From assembly GCF_019904175.1 (NCBI RefSeq), contig NZ_CP061913.1, positions 11,842,001-11,906,000 of the forward strand: 64,000 nucleotides of DNA, read 5' to 3'. A program made the position numbers and the translations under genes. The first letter of the stretch is position 1; each line of letters begins with the position of its first letter. This document shows, piece after piece, positions 52,434 to 59,893 of this stretch. The DNA is from Dactylosporangium vinaceum (GTDB lineage: Bacteria; Actinomycetota; Actinomycetes; Mycobacteriales; Micromonosporaceae). The notes beneath the pieces are model-generated. The model did not search any database, was not told where the DNA came from, and saw only the letters and a program-made list of their open reading frames with translations.

Positions 52434-53553
52434 GGCGGGCCGCTCGGTAGAAGTCCCGCCAGCCCTCGCGCTCGCGGACGACAGTCTCCAGGTACTCCTG
52501 CCACACGACCTGGTCCGACACCGGGTCCTTGACCACGGCGCCGAGGATGCCCGCGGCCACGTCACCGGCCCGCAGCACGCCGTCGCCGAAGTGGGCGGCG
52601 AGCGCGATCCCGTTGGTGACCACCGAGATCGCCTCGGCCGTCGACAGGGTGCCGCTGGGGGACTTGAGCTTCGTCCGGCCGTCCTCGGTGACCCCGTTGC
52701 GCAGCTCCCGGAACACGGTGACGACCCGGCGGATCTCGTCGGCGGCCGGCGGCAGCTCGGGCAGCTCGAGGGCCTTGCCGAGCGCGGCGACCCGGCGGGC
52801 CACGATGTCGACCTCCTCCTCGACGCCGGCCGGCACCGGCAGCACCACGGTGTTGAACCGGCGGCGCAGCGCGGAGGAGAGCTCGTTGACCCCGCGGTCG
52901 CGGTCGTTGGCGGTGGCGATGACGTTGAAGCCCTTGCGGGCCTGGACCTCCTGACCGAGCTCGGGCACCGGCAGGGTCTTCTCGGACAGGATCGTGATCA
53001 GCGTGTCCTGCACGTCGGAGGGGACGCGGGTCAGCTCCTCGATCCGGGCGATCCGTCCGTCGGCCATGGCCCGCAGCACCGGGCTGGGCACCAGGGCGGC
53101 GCGGCTGGGGCCCTCGGCGAGGAGGCGGGCGTAGTTCCAGCCGTAGCGGATCGCCTCCTCCGGCGTCCCGGCCGTGCCCTGCACCAGCAGCGTCGAGTCG
53201 CCGCTGATGGCCGCCGAGAGGTGCTCGGACACCCAGGTCTTCGCGGTGCCGGGGACGCCGAGCAGCAGCAGCGCCCGGTCGGTGGCCAGGGTGGCCACGG
53301 CCACCTCCATGAGCCGGCGCGGCCCGACGTACTTCGGCACGATCACGGTCCCGTCGGCCGCTTCTCCGCCGAGCAGGTATGTCACGACCGCGGCGGGGGA
53401 GAGCCGCCACCCCGGCGGGCGGGGCCGCTCGTCGCCGGCCGCGAGCGCGATGAGCTCGACGGCAAACTCGTCCTCGGCGTGGCGCCGCTGCACCGTCTCG
53501 GCGACTGGCGCACCGTCGACGTGGACGACTGTGACATCGACTGAGCTGGTCAC
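52423..53553 (-). CDS. MoxR-type AAA+ ATPase
   Basis: 376 residues from GTG after CTGGAGTT. The Walker A is LLLGVPGTAKTWVSEHLSAA, in which the usual lysine context G-x-GK is GTAKT, as in MoxR/RavA relatives. Sensor and arginine-finger regions follow (IEELTRVPSDVQDTLITIL, NVIATANDRDRGVNELSSAL, RRRFNTVVLPVP). It would form a ring that remodels a client with the VWA protein. It lies in the centre of the five-gene operon, 16 bp after DUF5691. Confidence 0.92.
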   Translation of the reverse strand: MTSSVDVTVVHVDGAPVAETVQRRHAEDEFAVELIALAAGDERPRPPGWRLSPAAVVTYLLGGEAADGTVIVPKYVGPRRLMEVAVATLATDRALLLLGVPGTAKTWVSEHLSAAISGDSTLLVQGTAGTPEEAIRYGWNYARLLAEGPSRAALVPSPVLRAMADGRIARIEELTRVPSDVQDTLITILSEKTLPVPELGQEVQARKGFNVIATANDRDRGVNELSSALRRRFNTVVLPVPAGVEEEVDIVARRVAALGKALELPELPPAADEIRRVVTVFRELRNGVTEDGRTKLKSPSGTLSTAEAISVVTNGIALAAHFGDGVLRAGDVAAGILGAVVKDPVSDQVVWQEYLETVVREREGWRDFYRAARRGE

Positions 53554-53569
53554 ATGAACTCCAGGGGGA

Positions 53570-55117
53570 TCATCGGAGTTCCGCGAGCATGTCGTCACGG
53601 AACCGAAGCGTGTCGGCGAAGCGGCCGACGATCGAGGACATCGGGTCGTCCGAGGGCAGCGCGGCGGCCATGGTGGTGGCCCGCGCCGCGGTGTCGGCCG
53701 GCAGGCGCAGGGCGGCCAGCTCGCACAGGCCGGCTAGGCGCCAGCCCGCCGACCGGCGGCCGCTCAGGTCGTCGAGCGCGGCGAACACCGCCTCGACAAG
53801 CGGCTCGGGCCATGGCCGCGGGCAGAGCTCGAGCACGTGCTCGACGCCGACCGCTGCCGCACCGGCGAGCCCGCGGCGCAGCACGGCGACGGCGAGGGCG
53901 GAAAGCGCATCGGAGGGCAGCGCGTCGTAGAGAGCCTCGAGCAGCAGCCGGTCGTCGGGCCGCCCGCCCGCGGCTACCTCCTCGGTGAGCCGGCCGGTCA
54001 GCGCGGTGGCCCACGCCGGGTCCCGCTGCCCGGCCGCGGCCCGGGCCAGCCCGCGGCGCAGGACGGCCACCCACTCCTCGGTCACCGGCAGCGCCAGGAA
54101 CTCCTCGGGCTCGCCCCACACCGTCAGCGGCGTGCGGGTCAGCAGCTCCTCCAGCCACCAGGCCCGCTCCCCGACCCCCGCGGGCGGCCGGGCCACGATC
54201 CCGTCGCGGCGCATGGCCTTGTCGCAGGCGGCCGGTGGCTCCACGTGAATCCGGCCGTCGACCACCCGCACGGCGGCGGTGGTGCGCTCGATCATCCGCC
54301 GGGCGTACGCGCTGTCGGGCAGCATCGCCAGAAGGTCGAGCGCCACGTTGCGGACCTCCTTGCGCCGGTCGTCGAGGGCGCCCTCCAGCACCGGCTCGTC
54401 GGCGGGGGAGAGCCCGGTCGCGAACGTCCCGAGCAGCGCGGCCCGGTCGTCGGGCGTCTCGGTCGGCCAGACGTCGGCGAGCATGTCGCGCCCCCGCTGC
54501 TCGCCCGTCGGCCCGCCGCGCCGCACGGCGGTGAGGATGCCGACCCGCCGGCCGATGGTCCCGAGCTCCCAGCCCTGCGGGTCGTCGGCCGCCGCCTGGA
54601 TGTCGCCGGTCGCCGAGGAGTCGAGGTAGGCCCACTCGGGCCGCTGCCGAGCCAGCCAGGCCACGCGCGGGCCCCCGGCCGCGGCGACGAGCGGCCGCAG
54701 CGCCCGGTGCCGCCGCCCGATCTCCAGCAGCGCCGGCAGCAGCTCGCCCGGCACCCGGCGCCCCCGCGCCGCGGAGAGCCACTCGTAGAGCAGCTCGAGC
54801 CGCCCGTCGGCGTCGCGAACGGGCACCGCATTGCTCGTCCCGTAGCCGGCCGCATCGACCGCCAGCAGATCCGCCGCCCGCGCGGCCGCCGTCCACGACA
54901 CCAGCGGCATGTCCGAGTCGTCAGGCGCCGCCTCCGGCACCGTGAGCCCGCCGCGGGCCCGAAAGCCGGCCCGCCGGTACAGCGTCAGCGCCCCCGCCGC
55001 GTCGAGCAACGCCTCGGCCGCGTCCTGCCCCGGCCGCCCGACCCCGGCCGGCAACGTCCGCCGCTGCGTGCCGACAAGCGCCGTGGCCAACACGTCGCCC
55101 CAGTCCGGCGCGTTCAC
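53570..55117 (-). CDS. DUF5691 family protein
   Basis: 515 residues from GTG overlapping the SWIM gene stop (GTGA). It begins NAPDWGDVLATALVGTQRR and is largely helical, with HEAT-like pairs such as EPVLEGALDDRRKEVRNVAL and SDALSALAVAVLRRGLAGAA. No catalytic motif is visible. It is found beside SWIM, MoxR and VWA genes in many bacteria, and probably acts as an adaptor. Family assignment rests on the N-terminus and the neighbourhood. Confidence 0.8.
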   Translation of the reverse strand: MNAPDWGDVLATALVGTQRRTLPAGVGRPGQDAAEALLDAAGALTLYRRAGFRARGGLTVPEAAPDDSDMPLVSWTAAARAADLLAVDAAGYGTSNAVPVRDADGRLELLYEWLSAARGRRVPGELLPALLEIGRRHRALRPLVAAAGGPRVAWLARQRPEWAYLDSSATGDIQAAADDPQGWELGTIGRRVGILTAVRRGGPTGEQRGRDMLADVWPTETPDDRAALLGTFATGLSPADEPVLEGALDDRRKEVRNVALDLLAMLPDSAYARRMIERTTAAVRVVDGRIHVEPPAACDKAMRRDGIVARPPAGVGERAWWLEELLTRTPLTVWGEPEEFLALPVTEEWVAVLRRGLARAAAGQRDPAWATALTGRLTEEVAAGGRPDDRLLLEALYDALPSDALSALAVAVLRRGLAGAAAVGVEHVLELCPRPWPEPLVEAVFAALDDLSGRRSAGWRLAGLCELAALRLPADTAARATTMAAALPSDDPMSSIVGRFADTLRFRDDMLAELR

Positions 55118-56457
55118 AGGCGCACCAGCCGGTCGTCGGCCCACACGCCGAGGGGGCGCAGGCCGCCCGCCGACCACTCGCCGGTCACCGTCGCCGCGCG
55201 GCCTGCGGTCACTGCCACGAGCCGCCACGGCTCCCCCGCCGCCGGGTCGAGCGGCAGCCCGAACCCGGACGCGTCGACGAGGGCCCAGCCCGAGCCGTCG
55301 CGCACCGGCACGACGCCGTCGAGCGCCATCGGCCAGTAGTCGAGCCAGGGGTCGCCGGCCAGGGCCAGGGCGTGCGCGTGCAGGTTGTCCTCGATGCCCG
55401 CGCCGCCGGCGACGAAGTGCATGCGCTCCGGAGGTGCGTGCCGCTTCGCGATGAGCGCGCGGGCCGGCTGGCCGCCCGGGTAGAGGCAGACGTCGGCGTC
55501 GATCTCGGTGCCGGGGAGCAGGTCGATCGGGAGCGACTGGCCGGCCACGGCGAACGACAGGATGATCAGCGGCTGCCCGGTGGCGGCGCCGCGCAGCCAC
55601 GCCCGGCGCACGGTGAGCTGGTCCTCGATCTCGTCGCGGACACCGTGGACCTGCCAGCGCTCGCGCACCGGCGGCCCGGCCAGGACGGTCTCGGTCGCGA
55701 TAGGCACCCCGACCCGCATCCGGACGCTGTCCGCGAGCTCGGCGGGCAGCTCGTCGAGGCGCCGGTAGCCGCCGACAAGCAGGTGCAGCCGGGCCAGCTC
55801 GCCCAGGAGCCGCTCCGGCGAGCCCATCACGGCCCCGGTGCGCCGCAGGATGCCGGCCGCGCTGGCCGCCTGCGCGTCGACCAGCCGGGCGGTCATGCTG
55901 TCCCAGGCCGGCCCGCTCTTCGCCGCCCCGGCGAGGCCGGAGCGCACCTGGTCGGCCAGCCAGCGGTCCAGCTCATCGAGGCCGGAGGCGATGCGGTCGG
56001 CCCGGCGCGCCTGGGCTTTCTCGCTCGGGGCGGCCCTCCCCGCAGTACCCCCGACGCCGCTCTTGGCCGTTTCGACGGGGGGTTTCGGAGCGGCTCGGGC
56101 GGCTCGGGCGGCCTGCCAGGCGCTGGCCCAGGAGGGCGCGACGGCCTCGGGGACGGCGCCCGACGACCAGCGCAGGAGCAGGGCGAGCGCGTGCTTGCAG
56201 GGAAACTTGCGGCTCGGGCAGGTGCACTTGAACGCGGGTTCGGTGAGGTCGACGGCGGTCTGGTAGGGCGTGCTGCCGCTGCCCTGGCACAGCCCCCACA
56301 GCGTGGGGTCGATGTCATCGTCGGCGGCGAGCCCGGTCTCCAGCCAGGCGCGGTCACCGGCCAGCGCGCGGGCCGCCCGCTGCGCGGCCGAGTCGGGGGC
56401 CAGCGCCATCACCTGGTCGGTCGTCCAGACGGTGCTCACCGTCGTTGTCTCCGCCAT
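55114..56457 (-). CDS. SWIM zinc-finger protein
   Basis: 447 residues from the ATG of MAETTTVSTVW. The SWIM finger is FKCTCPSRKFPCKHALAL near residue 75-93 (CxC...CxH). Helical segments and a beta-rich C-terminal half follow, the latter ending GGLRPLGVWADDRLVRL. SWIM domains bind DNA, RNA or proteins. It is the first gene of the operon; 55 bp separate its start from the divergent DoxX gene, so the operon promoter is there. Confidence 0.88.
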   Translation of the reverse strand: MAETTTVSTVWTTDQVMALAPDSAAQRAARALAGDRAWLETGLAADDDIDPTLWGLCQGSGSTPYQTAVDLTEPAFKCTCPSRKFPCKHALALLLRWSSGAVPEAVAPSWASAWQAARAARAAPKPPVETAKSGVGGTAGRAAPSEKAQARRADRIASGLDELDRWLADQVRSGLAGAAKSGPAWDSMTARLVDAQAASAAGILRRTGAVMGSPERLLGELARLHLLVGGYRRLDELPAELADSVRMRVGVPIATETVLAGPPVRERWQVHGVRDEIEDQLTVRRAWLRGAATGQPLIILSFAVAGQSLPIDLLPGTEIDADVCLYPGGQPARALIAKRHAPPERMHFVAGGAGIEDNLHAHALALAGDPWLDYWPMALDGVVPVRDGSGWALVDASGFGLPLDPAAGEPWRLVAVTAGRAATVTGEWSAGGLRPLGVWADDRLVRL

Positions 56458-56512
56458 GCCGCTAACCGTAGTCAGGGGGTACGACATTTCTCCGCTGGGT
56501 ATGTTGGCCTTC

Positions 56513-57034
56513 ATGAGACCCGTGCGCACCGCCGCCCGATCGATGCTGGCAGCGATCTTCGTGATTCAGGGTTGGTCGTCGTTCTCGAACCCGGCGCGGC
56601 TGGCCGGCAAGGCCGTGCGGGTCACGGAGAAGCTCGAACCGACGATCAAGGCCATGCATCCGAGCCTGCCGACCGAGGCCGAGACGCTCGTGCGGGTCAA
56701 CGGCGCGGTCCAGGTGGCGGGCGGCCTGCTGCTGGCGAGTGGGCACGCGACGCGGCCGGCCGCACTGGCCCTGGCCGGGTCGCTGGTGCCGACGACGCTG
56801 GCCGGGCACGCGTTCTGGGAGATCGAGGACCCGGCCGAGCGGGCCCAGCAGCGCATCCAGTTCCTCAAGAACGTCGGCCTGTTCGGCGGGCTGCTGCTGG
56901 CCGCGCTCGACCGGGAGGGCCGCCCCGACCTGCGCTGGCGGGCCGGTCACGCGGCGCGTTCGTCGGCGAGGACCCTCAAGCGGGCGCGCCGGCACCTCAG
57001 GGACAGTTCACCCATTCCTCTTCACCATCGGTGA
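56513..57034 (+). CDS. DoxX family membrane protein
   Basis: 173 residues from ATG 56513; ATG 56501 is in frame. DoxX features: RSMLAAIFVIQGWSSFSNPA, GAVQVAGGLLLASGHA, and FLKNVGLFGGLLLAALD, giving about four membrane helices. DoxX proteins are integral membrane subunits linked to redox or thiol stress. It is divergent from the SWIM operon and converges on moaE with a 38-bp overlap of 3' ends. Confidence 0.88.
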   Translation: MRPVRTAARSMLAAIFVIQGWSSFSNPARLAGKAVRVTEKLEPTIKAMHPSLPTEAETLVRVNGAVQVAGGLLLASGHATRPAALALAGSLVPTTLAGHAFWEIEDPAERAQQRIQFLKNVGLFGGLLLAALDREGRPDLRWRAGHAARSSARTLKRARRHLRDSSPIPLHHR

Positions 57035-57410
57035 ACACCTGACGCTTCCAGATCGGCAGCCGCGCCTTGACCTCGTCGACGAGGCGGGCGCAGAGCGCGA
57101 ACGCCTCCGCCCGGTGCGCGGTGGACACGGCGGCGGCAAGCGCGACATCGCCGATCTCCAGCCGGCCGATCCGGTGGGACACGGCGATCCCGCGTACGGC
57201 CGGGTCGGCGGCGATCTCGGCCGCGACCTCGGCGAGGACGCCGGCGGCGCTGGGGTGGCCCTCGTACTCGAGCTCCACGACGCCCCGGCCGCCGTCGTGA
57301 TCGCGCACGACGCCGGCGAATGACACGACGGCTCCGGCCGCGGGGTGCGCGACCGCGCGCTCGTGCGCCTGCATGTCCAGCGGCTCGGTGGTGACCTCGG
57401 TGAATATCAC
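56997..57410 (-). CDS. moaE: Molybdopterin synthase catalytic subunit MoaE
   Basis: 137 residues from GTG, overlapping the moeA stop (GTGA). MoaE features: GAVVSFAGVVRDHDGGRGV, VSHRIGRLEIGDVALAAAV and the lysine-containing KARLPIWKRQVFTDGEEEW. It makes molybdopterin with MoaD (41286-41522). It is the last gene of the moaC-moaB-moeA-moaE operon. Confidence 0.95.
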   Translation of the reverse strand: MIFTEVTTEPLDMQAHERAVAHPAAGAVVSFAGVVRDHDGGRGVVELEYEGHPSAAGVLAEVAAEIAADPAVRGIAVSHRIGRLEIGDVALAAAVSTAHRAEAFALCARLVDEVKARLPIWKRQVFTDGEEEWVNCP

Positions 57411-58582
57411 GACAGCGGCACCAGCTGCGCGACGTCGCCGGCGTGCCCCTCGCCGCCGGGCGGGATGACCGCGAACCCGACCGAGCCGGCCAGGCCGCGC
57501 AGCATCGCCGAGCCGACGTGCCCGACCGGGTGTGCGCGACCGTCGACGAGCGTGACCAGGGCGAGGTGGGTGAAGTCGCCGCGGCCCGGGACGTCGGCGC
57601 CGAGGGTCACGGTGGACAGCTCCGGCCGCTGTCGGCCGGCGAGCCCGGCGAGCAGGGGCAGCACCAGCGAGACCAGGGCGACGAACGTCGACTGGGGATT
57701 GCCCGGCAGACCCGCGACGAACTGGCCGCCGGGGAGCTGCGCGACGAGCATCGGGAAGCCGGGGCGGACGGCCACGGTGTTGACGACGTAGCGGGCGCCG
57801 AGCTCGGCGAGCGCCGGGTGGAGGTGGTCGACGGGGCCGTGCATGGTGCCGCCGGTGGTGCAGATGAGCTGCGCGCCGGAGTCGACCGCTTCCTGCAGCG
57901 CGGCGACGTGGGCGTCGAGGGTGTCGACGACCGGGCCGCGGGCCGCTGCGACCGACGCTCCCGCGCGGCGCAGCCAGGAGGGCACCGACGGCCCGAGCGC
58001 ATCGCGGACGCGCCCCTGCCCCGGCGGCCCGGCGGTGAGGAGCTCGTCGCCGAAGACGAGGACGGCGGCCTTCGGCAAAGCGCGACAGGCCAGGGTGTCG
58101 TACCCGCACGACGCCGCAAGTCCGATGACGCCCGGCGTGACCGGGGTGCCGGCGGCCAGGAGCTCCTCACCGGCGGCGGCCTCTTCGCCCTGGCGGCGCC
58201 AGTCGGGCAGCTTCCGCGGCTCACCGCTGACGAGGCCGTCGGTGGTGCTCGAGTCCTCGATGCGCACGACCACGGTGGTGCCGGCGGGCACCATGCCGCC
58301 GGTGGCGATCTCCACGCAGGTGCCGTCCTCGGTCAGCGGCGCGGCCGTGTCGCCGGCGAGCACGCGCCCGGCGATCCGCCACGGTGCCGGACCGCGCGCG
58401 GCCCAGCCGTCGACGCTCGAGGTCGGGAAGGCGGGCAGGTCGGTGAGCGTCACCAGGGGCTCGGCGAGCGTGCGGCCGTCGGCTTCGGCCAGCGGTACCG
58501 ACTCGGAGGCTTTTGTGATTCTGCTTTGAGCCGCGGTGAAGACCGCCTCGCGGGCCGCCGTCCATGCGATCGGGATCGTCAC
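57407..58582 (-). CDS. moeA: Molybdopterin molybdenumtransferase MoeA
   Basis: 391 residues. Motifs: FPTSSVDGWA, EIATGGMVPAGTTVVVRIED, the MPT-binding CTTGGTMHGPVDHL and GLPGNPQSTFV. It inserts molybdate into adenylylated molybdopterin. It overlaps moaB by 4 bp upstream and moaE downstream. Confidence 0.95.
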   Translation of the reverse strand: MTIPIAWTAAREAVFTAAQSRITKASESVPLAEADGRTLAEPLVTLTDLPAFPTSSVDGWAARGPAPWRIAGRVLAGDTAAPLTEDGTCVEIATGGMVPAGTTVVVRIEDSSTTDGLVSGEPRKLPDWRRQGEEAAAGEELLAAGTPVTPGVIGLAASCGYDTLACRALPKAAVLVFGDELLTAGPPGQGRVRDALGPSVPSWLRRAGASVAAARGPVVDTLDAHVAALQEAVDSGAQLICTTGGTMHGPVDHLHPALAELGARYVVNTVAVRPGFPMLVAQLPGGQFVAGLPGNPQSTFVALVSLVLPLLAGLAGRQRPELSTVTLGADVPGRGDFTHLALVTLVDGRAHPVGHVGSAMLRGLAGSVGFAVIPPGGEGHAGDVAQLVPLS

Positions 58583-59070
58583 GCTGGAAGCGTAGTCGGT
58601 TGCGGGTGATCGCCACCGCGAAGCTGATCGACCGCGTGGCGCAGCACCGGGCCCAGCACGTGCAGCCCATCCTTGGCCCCACCCCGCGACCCGGGCAGGT
58701 TGACGACAAGCGTGCGCCCGGCGACTCCGGCCAGGCCGCGCGACAGGATCGCGGTTGGCACCTTGGCCGCGCCGGCCGCCCGGATCGCCTCGGCGATGCC
58801 CGGCACCTCGTAGTCGAGCACCCGCCGGGTCATCTCCGGCGTGGCGTCGGTAAGCGTGACCCCGGTGCCGCCGCTTGTCAGCACGACGTCGGCGCCTCCG
58901 GCGACCGCCTCGCGCAGCGCGGCCTCGACGGGCGGGCCGTCGGGCACCACGACCGGCGGGCCGACCTCGAACTCGAGCGCCCGCAGCCCCTCGACGAGCA
59001 GGGGTCCGCTGGTGTCCTCGTAGATCCCCGCGGCCGCCCGGTTGGACGCCACCACGACAACTGCCTTCAC
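58579..59070 (-). CDS. moaB: Molybdopterin adenylyltransferase (MoaB/Mog family)
   Basis: 163 residues from GTG 59070, which overlaps the moaC stop and follows GGGAGCGGGC; GTG 59082 is a less likely start. Motifs: KAVVVVASNRAAAGIYEDTS, VVLTSGGTGVTLTDATPE and NLPGSRGGAKDGL. It adenylylates molybdopterin before MoeA acts. In actinobacteria the label MoaB or Mog is used interchangeably. Confidence 0.93.
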   Translation of the reverse strand: MKAVVVVASNRAAAGIYEDTSGPLLVEGLRALEFEVGPPVVVPDGPPVEAALREAVAGGADVVLTSGGTGVTLTDATPEMTRRVLDYEVPGIAEAIRAAGAAKVPTAILSRGLAGVAGRTLVVNLPGSRGGAKDGLHVLGPVLRHAVDQLRGGDHPQPTTLPA

Positions 59071-59540
59071 GCCCGCTCCCACACCCCGGTCTTGCCGCCC
59101 TCTTTGCGCAGCACCCGGACGTTGTCGATGGAGGCGGCCGGGTCGACCGCCTTGATCATGTCGATGAGGGCCAGCCCGGCCGTCGCGACCGCGGTGAGCG
59201 CCTCCATCTCGACACCGGTGCGGTCGGCGGTTTTGGCCACCACCTCGATTTCGATTGTCTCGTCACGGAGCGTCAATTCGACGGTCACACCGTGCAAAGC
59301 AATCGGATGACACAGTGGAATCAGATCCGGAGTGCGCTTCGCGCCCATGATTCCGGCAATGCGCGCAACCGCCAGAGCGTCACCTTTCGGAAGCGCTCCG
59401 TCACGCAGCAGGGCGATGACTGCGCTGGTCGTGCGCACGAGCCCGGCCGCGACGGCTCGGCGCGCGCTCACGTCCTTGGCTGTGACATCGACCATTCGCG
59501 CGGCACCCGAAGCGTCGACGTGACTCAACTCGTTTGGCAC
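59067..59540 (-). CDS. moaC: Cyclic pyranopterin monophosphate synthase MoaC
   Basis: 157 residues from GTG. Motifs: LSHVDASGAARMVDVTAKD, IMGAKRTPDLIPLCHPIAL and ALTAVATAGLALIDMIKA, with catalytic Lys in the loop. It converts the MoaA product to cyclic pyranopterin. First gene of moaC-moaB-moeA-moaE; a 353-bp spacer separates it from the GGDEF gene. Confidence 0.96.
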   Translation of the reverse strand: MPNELSHVDASGAARMVDVTAKDVSARRAVAAGLVRTTSAVIALLRDGALPKGDALAVARIAGIMGAKRTPDLIPLCHPIALHGVTVELTLRDETIEIEVVAKTADRTGVEMEALTAVATAGLALIDMIKAVDPAASIDNVRVLRKEGGKTGVWERA

Positions 59541-59893
59541 ACAGAAGAGCTTAGTGAGCGGAGGCGGAACACCGGCGGATGCTGCACCCTAAGGACGACT
59601 GAGTCGATTTTCCTATACGGAGCGTCACGTTCGCGTCGGCAAATCGTGACAAAGCCCGTTATAGTTCGCAAACTATGATTCGACGGACAAATCGTTTAGG
59701 GCATCTTGCGTTTTGCACCCTAGGCTGCGTTCAGCACTTAGAGCTTCGATGAACTTCGATATCCGGTGCTAAACGGGGCTCATATCCGCGACGCGGCCTA
59801 TAGGGGGCGAAAATGCAGAAGGATCACGTCTGGCTCTGACCCCGCTACGGGTTGACAAGCCAGCGGCGACATCGGCGACGATGAAGCCGAGCG
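59541..59893. other. 353-bp divergent intergenic region with paired short repeats
   Basis: No gene. It is less GC-rich than its surroundings. TGCACCCTA occurs at about 59583 and 59714, ATAGTT-CGCA-AACTAT is a perfect dyad at 59661-59676, and AGCACTTAG pairs weakly with GGTGCTAAA near 59740-59775. The moaC and GGDEF promoters must both lie here. No known riboswitch fold is evident. Confidence 0.5.
59661..59676. promoter_or_regulatory. Dyad in the moaC / GGDEF divergent promoter region
   Basis: ATAGTT-CGCA-AACTAT is a perfect 6-bp inverted repeat with 4-bp spacer in a short AT-rich patch. Either divergent promoter could use it; the regulator is unknown. Confidence 0.45.

Noticed and set aside
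59541..59893. Molybdenum-cofactor or cyclic di-GMP riboswitch ahead of moaC or the GGDEF gene
   Set aside because: I looked for the conserved cores of these aptamers and found none; only short dyads and repeats are present.
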